Assembly: GCA_002404095.1 (NCBI GenBank)
Contig: DHJA01000093.1
Span: 12,563-39,931, forward strand
Source of the DNA: Planctomycetaceae bacterium UBA4732
GTDB taxonomy: Bacteria > Planctomycetota > Planctomycetia > Gemmatales > Gemmataceae
Reading direction: 5' to 3'
DNA length: 27,369 nt
Part shown: positions 10,147 to 18,994 of the stretch, piece after piece
Layout: each line of letters starts with the position of its first letter
Position numbering within the stretch: position 1 is the first letter of the stretch
Program-made: the position numbers and the translations under genes
Notes under the pieces: generated by a model
The model's input: the letters and a program-made list of their open reading frames with translations, nothing else
Database searches by the model: none
What the model was told of the DNA's origin: nothing

Positions 10147-13100
10147 TCACGGCGCCCGCTTGGAAGCCGTCGGCTTGTCGCTTTCCAGCGCGATCGTGAC
10201 TTTCTCCATCGGGCTGATGAATTCGATCTTGCCGTTGCGGCCGTCCACCTCCAAGGTATGGAATTGCTGATTCGTTAGGTTGTGATCGTCCAGCTTCAGA
10301 TTGCCCGTCCGCTTCTCGATGACTTGAACCGAGGACTTTGGGGTCATCTGGCCTGTAGGTTCTTGCTTCATGGCGTTCGCTGTTAACAGCAACATCGGCA
10401 TCTCTTGGAACTGATCCAATACCAACTGCGTGTTGGGGGCGAACGCTTCCCAGTACAGCGCGCCCGCCGCGCGCGGGAAGGCGTAAATCCGACCATTGAC
10501 GTTCAGTCCGCGGAGACCAGTGCCCGGCAGCAAGTTCGTGTTCACGTGAATCCCCGCTTCCACGGGGCCATCGGGGATCACGTATATATGCGAGGCGTCG
10601 CCGAGGACGGTCAGCGTCACATCTTTTGTTAAGTCTTCCAGTTTGATCTTTTCGCTGTTAGGCTTCAGCACTTCCTTCCGCGTCGTCAGGTCAATGACGC
10701 GCACCTGACCGTTCGGCTCGACCACGCCGGCCAGGTCGCCGCCTTCCGTCCGCAATACGTGCGATTTCGGGGCGAACGCTTGCTTCCATATGTCTTTGCC
10801 CGTCAGCGGGTCGTACAGCCGCAGCGTCACGGCGTCCTTGTCTTTGTCGGCCACGAGGATGTCGCGGCCGACCAGGCGAATACGGCGCTCGGAATCGTAC
10901 AGGTGGTGGAAGTCCGGCGCCTTGACGGTCGCCCCGTCGTAAAGGCGGAACACGCGCGTGGAAACCGGGACCGATTTGGCGTCTGACGACATTTCCACTA
11001 CGAAAACATGCTGATCGTCGCCGAAGATGCGGCTGCGCGGGCCAACGTCGGAGCGCATCCATAAGACGCGGCCGCTGACGGGATCGACGGCCGTCAGGGA
11101 ATCCTTCGTTTGCAGGCAAACCGCGGCCCCTTCCAGCGGGCCGGTCTGGCCGAGTTGTTGCGTCCAGCCGTCGGCGTGGAGAACCTGCACACTGCCGTCG
11201 CGCGGATCGACCGTCACCTGGGCGAACGGCCCACGGCCGTTGGGCTGCGCCGCGTCGGGGCCGCTGGCGCCGTTGATAAGGTCTTTCGTCCATAGTTTCC
11301 GGCCCGTGGCGGCGTCGAGGCCAAAGACCATGTGGCCGACCGGCAGAACGACGAGGTGACCCATGTTCATAAATGCGAAATGCGGGGCCGGCGGCGGCTG
11401 GCTGCTCGCGCCGACCGCGCCCGGAAATCCGCCCCGAATAAAGCCCCGGTTGACTTGCATGTACATGTTGTTGTTCATGAATACGGACTGGAACATCGTA
11501 TTGGGGACGGAGATCGCAGCCTTCCAATACGGCTCGCCCGTCGTCCGATCCACCAGCTTGATTTGTTCATTATTATTGCCGGCGCCGAATTGGATGCCGA
11601 GGCTGTAGCGCTGGAAGAACGGTAGGTCTTCGCCGTCGTGGCTGAACTTGAACGTCTGGTTCCGCAACTGGGAATTCTCAGGCTCCGCCGTCGCATGGAG
11701 TCTGCCGGAGGCGCCGAACGGCGGCGGGGCGTCCAGGTGCGACCAGAGCCGTTTGTCCGTGGCCATTTCGTTAAAAATGTCGGCGCCCGTCTTGCCGTCG
11801 CGCACCTTCACCGTCGGATAGCGGTCGCGCAACACGCGGTAATAATAGGCGGCGTCTTCCAGCAGTCCCTTGCGCGTGTTCAGCCGGGCCAGGCTCTCCA
11901 CCGCCCTCGCCGCCACCTCGGGGTCGCGCGTGCGGGCGCGCAGCAAACTTAGCTGCCGCTCGGCGTCGATCAGCGCGTTCGGATCTTTGTCGTCGTCCAT
12001 GAGCCGTTCGGCTAGGTGGAGACGCGCTTCCTGCCCCACGGCGAATAGCGAGCCGAAAAGCGTCACGAACTTCCGCAGTTCGGCGGGATCGTCCCGGCTT
12101 TCAATTTCCTTCCAACGCGAAGCGATTCGCGCCTCCAATGGCTTGCGTTCCACTTCCGTGGCGCCGGCCACCATGGCCGCGATGCGTCCCTGCGCCAGCA
12201 CGTCCGGCGCCGCCTTGACCAAGCGCTCGTCCACCAACGACAACAATTCTTCCTGCAGCGCTTCGCTGTTCATCTCCAGATACTTGTCGAACGCTTCCGT
12301 CAGTTTGCGTTGCCCTTCCTTGCCCTTGGCGATGAGGTAAAGGTAGTTGGTCCGCCGCCGTCGGGCCTCGACGCGCTGCGTTTCCGTGGCGCCGGCGGGC
12401 AGATCGAGGCTGCACAACGCGGCGTAGTCTTCCTCGTACCTCTCGGCCTTATCGAAGTTATGTTGGAAGTCTTCGGTGAGGGCGTCGTAAAGTTTGTTGC
12501 GGACGTTGCCGACCAGATCGGCGGGCGGGTTGTTGCGCAACACTTGGCGGAAGTCCTGGACGGCCCCTTCGAGGTTGCCTTCCTCCAAACTCAATTCGCC
12601 GCGGTCGAACAAGCCTTTCGGATCATTGGGGTTGGCCTTGAGCGCCTCGGTCATCGCCGCGATCTTGATCTTGAGCTGCGGGTACGCCACCACCTCATCA
12701 ATCGTCTGCGAGACGATTTCATCGTTGAAGAACAGGAGATTGCCCGGCGATTTAACGTCTTTGCCTTCCACGGCCCGCGCCTTGGTGTGGCCGGTGACGA
12801 TGCCGCGGTCCACGTCAATGGCGCAGATCTCCGGCTCTTTGCTGGCAATCGACTTTTGCAGAGGGAGATAATAGGTATTGTCGCTGGCGGCGCCAAAGCC
12901 GGAGGGCAGGCCGGTTTCCACCGTCCAGGCGTCGTCGCCCTTGGCGAGCGTGTAGGCGTGGGCCGTCTTCGTGCCAACGATAATCACCTTGCCGTTGACG
13001 ACGCCGCCGAGATAGAGGTCGTTTTCCTGGCGCGGCCTGCTCCATGCGGGCGTACCGTCCTTGAGGTTGACGCAGTGAAGGGACTTCGAGTCGGGCGCGG

Positions 13101-15168
13101 TGAAGACGACCTTTCCGTCCTGGATGATCGGCGCGGACACCTTCCAGCCCGACTGCGGCGGCGATGGGTTGTACATGCCGTTGGGATTCATTCCGCCTAT
13201 GAATCGACCTCTAATCGCCATTCCCCCCGGCCCCATGACCATGCCCGTGTCTTCGGGCGCGTCGGTCTTATCACGGTAGGGATACGCCCACAGCAGGCTG
13301 TCCTGGAGCAGGTCGATGCCAATGACGTAGCCGAGATTGGTCGGGCAGACCAACACGCCCTCGCCGTAGGAAAGGTGCGCCGCATGGATGCGCCGCAAGG
13401 GGTCTTGTTGCATTTGGTTGTCGCGGGCGGTGCCCAGCGACAACACGAAATCGATCTTCGGCGTCCAGCCGAGGCCATTGCGGACGTTCTCCATACAAAT
13501 CAGCCGCAGTTCCTGCTGCTTTTCGGATAGCACATAGAGCTTGCCGTTGAGACACAGCGGCGGCCCGAGGAAGTAGCAGTCGGCGAACTCGCCCTTTTCG
13601 TTCTCAGCCGGTACGTTCCATGCGATCGCGCAATCCCTCGTCAGGTCGTAGGCCATGAGCCGACTATGGCTGAGGGCTTTGACAATTTCCGGAGGCCAGC
13701 CCATGTTGGGGTTCGGGTTGCCGGGGAAACCCATCTGCTGGGCATAGGCGGCCGGCGGCGGGACCGCCAAATCTTCGATGGTATAAGCAAATTCGCCGTC
13801 GGTGCTCAGTGTGCCGATGGTGGTGTTCTCAAACACGATGCCGGGCCTTTGCGCGGGCTGCCCTTGCGCGGGATTGCCCATGTACAGCGCATTCCACTGG
13901 TTTAACACGCTTTCCCGGCCGGAATCTTGCATGAACCAATCGAAGCCGCCGCTGATGGGGGAGTATCCGACGCGGCCTCCCGTCTCCATATTGACGGCTT
14001 CTATGCCCGCATAGGTGCGGTAAACAACGAGCGGCGTCTTTTTGCCGCCTCCCTTGGTCGTCCTGCGCGTCACCAAGGCGGCTACAGGAAACTGCGACGG
14101 CATCACGGGCTGATTGACTCGCGCCAGGTGATCGGCGGCTGTCTTGAAGAGAATACCTAGCTTGGTATCGAACGTCTGTGGGCGGGATGAGCCGTTTGCG
14201 TTCGTCGCCCCACTCGGCACGTCGGTCCGCTGGATCAGATTCGTCGGGCCCATGAACGCGGGGCCGCCCTCGCCCTTGCCGGTATGGCTGACGTCGCCCA
14301 GGAAGTACGCCCACTGCCGGCCCACTACGTCAACGGCGCGGGCAAGGCCGCCCAGGTAATCCTTCAATTCCGTGACGCTTCTGGCTTCGTCGCCGAAATA
14401 GACCTCGCGGATGCCGCGGGCGCGGGCCGTCTGCCAGATGGAGTCTTCGCCGCCCTTGTCGTCGGCCTGGTGGAAAGCGTAGGCCGCGCGGAATAGCGTC
14501 TCCGGCGACAACGAGTCAGCGCCGCCCGCCCGCGTCATCAGCAGACTGAAGTAGCGGCCGGCGGTGCGGAAATCGCCGCGATCCATGTAATGGGTGGCGA
14601 GCTGGTCGGCCGCTTCGCCGCCGGCGTCGGTGTGCAGGTATCTGCGCACCACCAGGCCGAGCAGGGCCAGCCGCTCCTCGGTGGTCGCGGCGTCCTTGGC
14701 TTTCTTGAGATACTCGTCGGCCTTGGGACCGGCCTTGCCGAAGGTCTTATACGCCTCCAAACCGGCGGCCGGCAGGTTGGCGAGCAGGCGGTTGGCTTCG
14801 GCGCGAACGCTGGTCGGGACGATGACTTCCTTGCCGTCCGGCCCTTTACGCGGCAGTGGAGCGAACTTGTCTTGGGGATCGTCGAGGATGCGTTGCAGCG
14901 CTTCGACGACTTCCGGCCAGCGCTTGGCGTTGATGTAATCCAAGGCTGCTTCGATGCTGCGACGGGCCTGAGCGTCCTTGGGCAAGTCGAAGGACGCGGC
15001 GTCGGCACTGCCGGTCGCGGAGGGCGGGAGGGCTGGGCCGTCGATTATGACTGTTGTTTTTCCCTCCTTGATTTGTACCTGAGCGAAGGCGGAATGCAGG
15101 CAAGCCGCGCAACCCAGGGCCGCGACGGCCGTCAGGACCACAACAACCCGGCGAAGGCTCCACGACAT
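10147..15168 (-). CDS. Large exported PQQ-like beta-propeller protein with TPR-like helices
   Basis: This 1673-aa protein starts with a Sec-type signal peptide (SLRR, a hydrophobic stretch, then HSAFAQ). Next come helical tetratricopeptide-like segments, two regions of PQQ-type propeller blades (roughly residues 350-830 and 1190-1570), and a helical middle with a clear TPR (LKANPNDPKGLFDRGELSLEEGN split across the repeat). Blade-like sequences include AATGRKLWTKDLI, DPVSGRVLWMRSDV and DPLTGKDIWKQAF. The family usually scaffolds or binds partners; no catalytic residues for a PQQ dehydrogenase could be assigned. The second ATG (15168) was chosen because AAGGAAG lies 7 nt before it, but only 1 nt before the alternative ATG at 15174. 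It is the first gene of the operon leading to moxR and is probably periplasmic. Confidence 0.85.
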   Translation of the reverse strand: MSWSLRRVVVVLTAVAALGCAACLHSAFAQVQIKEGKTTVIIDGPALPPSATGSADAASFDLPKDAQARRSIEAALDYINAKRWPEVVEALQRILDDPQDKFAPLPRKGPDGKEVIVPTSVRAEANRLLANLPAAGLEAYKTFGKAGPKADEYLKKAKDAATTEERLALLGLVVRRYLHTDAGGEAADQLATHYMDRGDFRTAGRYFSLLMTRAGGADSLSPETLFRAAYAFHQADDKGGEDSIWQTARARGIREVYFGDEARSVTELKDYLGGLARAVDVVGRQWAYFLGDVSHTGKGEGGPAFMGPTNLIQRTDVPSGATNANGSSRPQTFDTKLGILFKTAADHLARVNQPVMPSQFPVAALVTRRTTKGGGKKTPLVVYRTYAGIEAVNMETGGRVGYSPISGGFDWFMQDSGRESVLNQWNALYMGNPAQGQPAQRPGIVFENTTIGTLSTDGEFAYTIEDLAVPPPAAYAQQMGFPGNPNPNMGWPPEIVKALSHSRLMAYDLTRDCAIAWNVPAENEKGEFADCYFLGPPLCLNGKLYVLSEKQQELRLICMENVRNGLGWTPKIDFVLSLGTARDNQMQQDPLRRIHAAHLSYGEGVLVCPTNLGYVIGIDLLQDSLLWAYPYRDKTDAPEDTGMVMGPGGMAIRGRFIGGMNPNGMYNPSPPQSGWKVSAPIIQDGKVVFTAPDSKSLHCVNLKDGTPAWSRPRQENDLYLGGVVNGKVIIVGTKTAHAYTLAKGDDAWTVETGLPSGFGAASDNTYYLPLQKSIASKEPEICAIDVDRGIVTGHTKARAVEGKDVKSPGNLLFFNDEIVSQTIDEVVAYPQLKIKIAAMTEALKANPNDPKGLFDRGELSLEEGNLEGAVQDFRQVLRNNPPADLVGNVRNKLYDALTEDFQHNFDKAERYEEDYAALCSLDLPAGATETQRVEARRRRTNYLYLIAKGKEGQRKLTEAFDKYLEMNSEALQEELLSLVDERLVKAAPDVLAQGRIAAMVAGATEVERKPLEARIASRWKEIESRDDPAELRKFVTLFGSLFAVGQEARLHLAERLMDDDKDPNALIDAERQLSLLRARTRDPEVAARAVESLARLNTRKGLLEDAAYYYRVLRDRYPTVKVRDGKTGADIFNEMATDKRLWSHLDAPPPFGASGRLHATAEPENSQLRNQTFKFSHDGEDLPFFQRYSLGIQFGAGNNNEQIKLVDRTTGEPYWKAAISVPNTMFQSVFMNNNMYMQVNRGFIRGGFPGAVGASSQPPPAPHFAFMNMGHLVVLPVGHMVFGLDAATGRKLWTKDLINGASGPDAAQPNGRGPFAQVTVDPRDGSVQVLHADGWTQQLGQTGPLEGAAVCLQTKDSLTAVDPVSGRVLWMRSDVGPRSRIFGDDQHVFVVEMSSDAKSVPVSTRVFRLYDGATVKAPDFHHLYDSERRIRLVGRDILVADKDKDAVTLRLYDPLTGKDIWKQAFAPKSHVLRTEGGDLAGVVEPNGQVRVIDLTTRKEVLKPNSEKIKLEDLTKDVTLTVLGDASHIYVIPDGPVEAGIHVNTNLLPGTGLRGLNVNGRIYAFPRAAGALYWEAFAPNTQLVLDQFQEMPMLLLTANAMKQEPTGQMTPKSSVQVIEKRTGNLKLDDHNLTNQQFHTLEVDGRNGKIEFISPMEKVTIALESDKPTASKRAP

Positions 15169-15175
15169 TGGCATT

Positions 15176-15182
15176 CTTCCTT
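15176..15182 (-). promoter_or_regulatory. Ribosome binding site of the PQQ propeller gene
   Basis: On the minus strand this reads AAGGAAG, 7 nt before the ATG at 15168. The spacing favours that ATG over the ATG at 15174. The operon promoter should lie further upstream, between here and about 15440, but no convincing -35/-10 pair was found. Confidence 0.6.
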
Positions 15183-15317
15183 AACTTGGAACTCTGTCGA
15201 GCGCGGGACGAGGCGGCTATGAGGATTGTCTCACGACGGTCGCGGTGCTGGCAAGCGGAATCCCCATATAGGATGCTGACGACGCTGCCATCGGGAACTA
15301 ACTGGTTCGCGTCCTTT

Positions 15318-15373
15318 GGTTCGCCGCGTTTACGTTTCGCGGCGAGCGGCGTGAAACGTGAACGGGGCGAACC
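15318..15373. repeat. GGTTCGCC...GGCGAACC imperfect palindrome
   Basis: A 56-nt imperfect inverted repeat starts GGTTCGCC and ends GGCGAACC; its arms share CGTTTACGTTTC against GAAACGTGAACG. It lies upstream of the PQQ/moxR operon and downstream of the res remnant. It is another family of small dispersed palindrome, unlike the others in the window. It may separate the two transcription units. No T-run is present. Confidence 0.8.
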
Positions 15374-15439
15374 GACGCCACTGTAATTCCCGTTTACTCT
15401 TATGCGGACGACCTTGCGCATCCACCGCTGATTGGAGCG

Positions 15440-16384
15440 TTATTGCGGGTTTCCAACACAAGCTGACATGGCGCGCCAGTCCGGCCCATTCGGCATCACG
15501 AAAAGACACCGGCCGCCGCTCCGCTCCGCGTACAGTTCGCCCAGGGCGCGCTTTTCCTTGGAATCGTCATTACTCCAGTAAACATCACCCTTGTATTCCA
15601 CCACGAGAATACGGCCGTCGCGCAACTTTGCCACGAAATCCGGATAAAACCGATCCGTTGAGGTTGGCAACCAAAACGAGGTTTCGGGCCGACCGGCTAA
15701 GTTGCGCATCCAGACTTCCACTTCATCCATCTGATCGAGCCGGACGGCGCATTCGTACTCTTCGCCCTCGCCCTTCAGTTCGCCGACAGGCGGGACGTAG
15801 TGACGCTGGAATCGGTAGTGGCCGTCGTAAAACCAGTTCGGGGCGTAGCGATCCACGTCGAATTCAAAACAAGAGGCGGGGTCCACTTCGACTAATGCCG
15901 TCTGGGGGCCGAAGAGATACGCCTGATACGCTTGCTGTCGATGGGCGCCGCGAAGCTGGCCGATCTTTTCCTCAATGGCGTTGCGCAGTCGATATTTCAA
16001 ACGGGCTAGTTGTTCGACCGTCACTTTTCGCGATTCCATCAGGTCGGATACTAGCCGATGAATGAACAACGACGATTGCACCTGCGGCACGTCAAGATGG
16101 CGGATATTCCGGTCGAGCCAGTTCACCAGAGCCGGCGTATCCCAGCCGGGTTCGCCTGTCACCAACGCCATTTGCTCGTGTAGCTCGTTGGTGAAATGCT
16201 TCAGTTCGACCCGGCCGGCTTGAGTTACGTCGATTTCTCCCGTCTTGCCGCCGCTCCAGGTGGACGGAAAAATCCCTTCGCTCAAAACGTGATCGCATTC
16301 CGCAAGTTTCCACCGCGCTTGTAGAAAGTGACTTTCGCCGACGAGTTCCAAGTAGGGCTGACGGCGTTCACGGAAGCGCGTCAA
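15440..16384 (-). pseudogene. res: C-terminal remnant of a type III restriction Res subunit
   Basis: The reading frame gives 314 residues from a TTG, but it stays open upstream and no ATG with a ribosome site is seen. From about residue 15 (GESHFLQARWKLAECD) it follows the C-terminal part of type III Res / DEAD-box restriction helicases. This part includes an IDVTQAGRV segment, NWFYDG, GELKGEGEEYECA and the nuclease motif SFWLPTSTDRFYPDF then VVEYKGD (Asp249, Glu263, Lys265, PD-(D/E)XK type). All helicase domains that should precede it are missing. The first dozen residues instead match the NamZ-like tail at 18339-18578. The stop is TAA at 15440. Probably a non-functional fragment, though the nuclease fold itself could be intact. 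Confidence 0.75.
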
Positions 16385-16440
16385 CTCCGTCTGCCATCCC
16401 TTTTCCCACTCGTGCCAGCTTGCTCCCGCCTTTAACCCGT
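16349..16440 (-). repeat. Left copy of NamZ/DUF1343 3'-end sequence
   Basis: On the minus strand this reads LKAGASWHEWEKGWQTELTR then FRERRQPYL, the same tail as at 18339-18450. By eye, 59 of 70 bases match between 16351-16420 and 18356-18425, in the same orientation. The segment runs in frame into the res remnant, and its other end overlaps the last codons of the restriction endonuclease gene. It forms one boundary of the restriction-modification cassette. Confidence 0.7.
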
Positions 16441-17226
16441 TGAGGGTGTCACCGGCGGCCCAGCTTCGATTTTGGGCGGCTCGGACGGCCCCGGCTGTTG
16501 GGTTCTGGCCACCGCGATAGCGCGGGCTAGCAGTGAGGTCACGAAATTATGGAAGCTCAGTTCGAGATTGGGCTCTCGGTACTCGCCCTTGAGGCCGCCT
16601 TCGCGCGACGACATAAGGAAACAGCCCGCGTCGTATAGGCGCGCTCGCACCAATTTGGTCAGGAGTTGGTTGTATCTTTCGGCGTAGGAAGCGTCCTTGA
16701 ACTCGGCGAAGACCTTGAAATGCGGCTCCTTTACACGCACCGGGGCATTGGAGCCGGGCGCGTCTTCCAGCATCATCAGATAGCCAAGCCACGGGCGATC
16801 CGAGGGCTTGAACGCGCCTTCCGCATACGCGGCCCACAAGTCGGCGGCGCTGCCAAGCGATTCCTCGCTACGATTGTTAAAGTTATTGCCGAAAGAACCG
16901 ACCTGGGACTTGAATTCGACGATGGCCACAAGCCTGCCGTCCGCCACTACCAGCAGATCCCAATTCTTTTCGGCCCGGAACCAGCCCGGCAGTTCCGTCT
17001 TTTTCCGCCAGTAGATCGTGGCACGCTGTAGTCCGGCGGCCTCCAGAAGCGCCGCCACTAGTTCGCGGAAGCCATCGAGGTGCTTGCCCCCAGTGACGGC
17101 GCCGCGGTCGCCTCGATCCTTGTCGTCGTCTCCGCCCTGCCTCTGCGACTGGCTGCCGCGCTGCTGCCAGAAAAAGACGACGGCTTGACGCAATCGCTGG
17201 TCGAGATCCGCTAGCAGGTCGCTCAT
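16432..17226 (-). CDS. PaeR7I/XhoI-family type II restriction endonuclease
   Basis: This 264-aa protein is close to the usual length of about 245 for PaeR7I/XhoI-like enzymes. Its core AEKNWDLLVVADGRLVAIVEFKSQ is split as D90...E104-F-K106, a PD-(D/E)XK site. It is followed by the family stretch GSFGNNFNNRSEESLGSAADLW. Known members cut CTCGAG; whether this one does cannot be read from the sequence. The ATG at 17226 is preceded by GAGG about 9 nt upstream, within the end of the methyltransferase gene. It starts 11 nt after the methyltransferase stop, so the two form one M-R operon. The C-terminal proline-rich tail is variable. It ends inside the left NamZ-like repeat, so its last residues may come from the joint. 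Confidence 0.9.
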   Translation of the reverse strand: MSDLLADLDQRLRQAVVFFWQQRGSQSQRQGGDDDKDRGDRGAVTGGKHLDGFRELVAALLEAAGLQRATIYWRKKTELPGWFRAEKNWDLLVVADGRLVAIVEFKSQVGSFGNNFNNRSEESLGSAADLWAAYAEGAFKPSDRPWLGYLMMLEDAPGSNAPVRVKEPHFKVFAEFKDASYAERYNQLLTKLVRARLYDAGCFLMSSREGGLKGEYREPNLELSFHNFVTSLLARAIAVARTQQPGPSEPPKIEAGPPVTPSTG

Positions 17227-17237
17227 GGGCGACGGCC

Positions 17238-18233
17238 TCAAGGGTGAACCGTCACGGTCGTGGTTGAAAACAGGCCCGCGGTATTACCCGAGAGCCTGGC
17301 TTGAGCGAAATCAAAATAGCGGGGGTCCACTTCTACGCCGACGCTGTTACGGCCGCACTGAGCCGCGGCCAGCGAAGTGGTGCCCGTGCCGAGGAACGGG
17401 TCAAGAACGACGTCGCCCACGAAGGAAAACATGCGGATAAGCCGCGCGGCCAGTTCCAGCGGATAGGGTGCGGGATGGTTGCGAGTGGAGGCGCCGGTCA
17501 GGCCGGTCCAGATTTGCTGAAACCAGCTTTGGTAGTTGGCTTCGGAGATAATACTGAGTAAACGGGTGGGCAGGTCTGGGGTGCGATAGCCGCCGGGCTT
17601 CCGCTCCATCAGAATGAACTCCACATCGTTCTTGATAACCGAGTTCGGCTCGTAGGGCTTGCCAAGAAAACTCGATCCATTGCCCTCGGCCTCGAACCGC
17701 GCGTTGGCGATCTTGTGCCAGATGATGGGCGCGAGGTTATCGAAACCAAGGACACGACAGTGTTCCTGGATGGACGAGTGGAGGGGCACGACTGTATGGC
17801 GCCCCCCATTCCTCCGGCGCGAAAGGCAGACGTCGCCGACCACGCAGATCACACGGCCGCCCGGAACCAGCGCGTCGAAGCATTTCCGCCAGACCTTGTC
17901 CAACTCCGCCAGAAACTGTTCGTAATCGGCGACGTGGCCGAGCTGTCCGTCGGTCTTGTTGTACTCCTTGAGCGTCCAATAAGGCGGCGAGGTAAGGACA
18001 AGATGAACGCTACCGGGCGGCAGCTGTATTTCCCGCGAGTCCTGACGATAGACGTCATGCGTGGTGGGAATGTGAGGGATTGCCCGCTCAATCTCGGCGG
18101 TAAGAGTCTGATCCTTGGCGAGACGGGGTATGTCCCTCTGAACGTCGTTCAGGGAACGAAGCCGTTCGGGGAGGAAAGACAGGAGGGGATGGTCGCCGTT
18201 GCAATCAAGCGTGGGCGAGACCTGAGTTTTCAT
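17238..18233 (-). CDS. Beta-class DNA methyltransferase of the type II system
   Basis: This 331-aa protein has the catalytic motif TSPPYW (81-86) ahead of the AdoMet-binding motif DPFLGTGTT (278-286) and VGVEVD, the order of beta-class N4-cytosine or N6-adenine methyltransferases. It should protect host DNA at the target of the adjacent endonuclease. The ATG at 18233 was preferred to a TTG at 18275 because GAGGA lies upstream and conserved sequence starts later. The partner type is unusual: as far as I recall, the well-known PaeR7I-group methyltransferases are of another class (NPPY-type, N6-adenine). No controller protein gene is seen beside it. Confidence 0.9.
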   Translation of the reverse strand: MKTQVSPTLDCNGDHPLLSFLPERLRSLNDVQRDIPRLAKDQTLTAEIERAIPHIPTTHDVYRQDSREIQLPPGSVHLVLTSPPYWTLKEYNKTDGQLGHVADYEQFLAELDKVWRKCFDALVPGGRVICVVGDVCLSRRRNGGRHTVVPLHSSIQEHCRVLGFDNLAPIIWHKIANARFEAEGNGSSFLGKPYEPNSVIKNDVEFILMERKPGGYRTPDLPTRLLSIISEANYQSWFQQIWTGLTGASTRNHPAPYPLELAARLIRMFSFVGDVVLDPFLGTGTTSLAAAQCGRNSVGVEVDPRYFDFAQARLSGNTAGLFSTTTVTVHP

Positions 18234-18338
18234 GGCGGCATGCCGTCCTCTTTTAGTCCGTCGCCATCCGGTCAAGAGTACATTGTCGCCCTGTGGCGGC
18301 CGCAGTCAAGGAGATCAGCAAATCCGGGAGCCTGCTTT

Positions 18339-18578
18339 TCATTCTGTATACAGCAAATAGGGCCGACGGCGTTCGCGGAAGCGCGTCAATTCCATCGTCC
18401 ATCGCTTTTCCGGCTCGTGCCAGTTCGCCCCCCCGCTTCAGACCGGCGAGCGGCGCGGCGTTGCCGAGCAGACAGTCGTAGCGATCCACTTGCCAGTCGT
18501 TGGGGTAGAGATGACGCAGCGCTACGCCCGTGCGCACCGGCCGGAAGCGCGACCCTTCATCCGCCAACTTGCCCTGGG
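18339..18578 (-). pseudogene. Frameshifted 3' fragment of a NamZ/DUF1343 (exo-N-acetylmuramidase-like) gene
   Basis: Just after the mod start fragment the frame gives GSRFRPVRTGVALRHLYPND then WQVDRYDCLLGN. These resemble the C-terminal domain of DUF1343/NamZ proteins, recognised by memory only. The frame must shift by one base at a run of seven C (18428-18434 on the plus strand) to continue as WHEPEKRW, ELTRFRERRRPYLLYTE and TGA (18339). That ending looks like the natural C-terminus of the family. No full NamZ gene is present. Its partner copy is at 16349-16440. Confidence 0.6.
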
Positions 18579-18762
18579 CGGCGTAGTACGGCAGCAGCGC
18601 TTTCAGCGCGGCCAGGTTGTCTCCTTGCACGAGCAGATTGCCGGCGTCGGCCCGTTGTCCATCGCCGGCGGAGAGCGCCTTGTCGCAATGGAGCAAACGG
18701 TACGGCACTTCCCGATGATGATTGACAACCGCTTTCTTGCCGATCCAGTCAAGCGTGGGCAT
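18579..18762 (-). pseudogene. mod: N-terminal fragment of a type III DNA methyltransferase (Mod)
   Basis: The ATG at 18762 opens a reading frame beginning MPTLDWIGKKAVVNHHREVP, continuing to GNLLVQGDNLAALKALLPYYA. This is the typical start of a type III Mod subunit, which should go on to the IDPPYNTG catalytic motif. After about residue 61 the sequence switches to the NamZ-like tail, so the AdoMet and catalytic regions are absent. It is a relic, broken by the event that brought in the adjacent type II system. Confidence 0.75.
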
Positions 18763-18808
18763 GAGTCTTTGCTCTTCTTTGTATATTCTGTGTCTCTGTG
18801 GTGAATCT
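18763..18808. repeat. Sequence of the CCACAGAGACACAGA intergenic repeat type
   Basis: The minus strand reads CACCACAGAGACACAGA and then an A-rich stretch ending at the mod start. Its translation is HHRDTEYTKKSK, a spurious peptide common in bacterial annotations. It abuts the start codon of the mod remnant. It looks like a widespread intergenic sequence element, with no coding role inferred. Confidence 0.5.
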
Positions 18809-18994
18809 TACCGAATGCGACATTTGAAAGGCGCCATGCGAACCGTTGGTTTATCCTATTGGCGTTTGCTCGACCTCGCGCGGGAGTCATGCTTTCGCGG
18901 CGGCTTTGGCGGATGGAAAGTGCGGAAATTAGGCCGCGACAGCATGGCGCCCAACTTGTGCAGATATTGCACGAACCCTTGGGCGGCAAAACGC

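Noticed and set aside
12310..13530. 406-aa open frame on the plus strand
   Set aside because: It is antisense to the PQQ propeller gene and has no recognisable domain.
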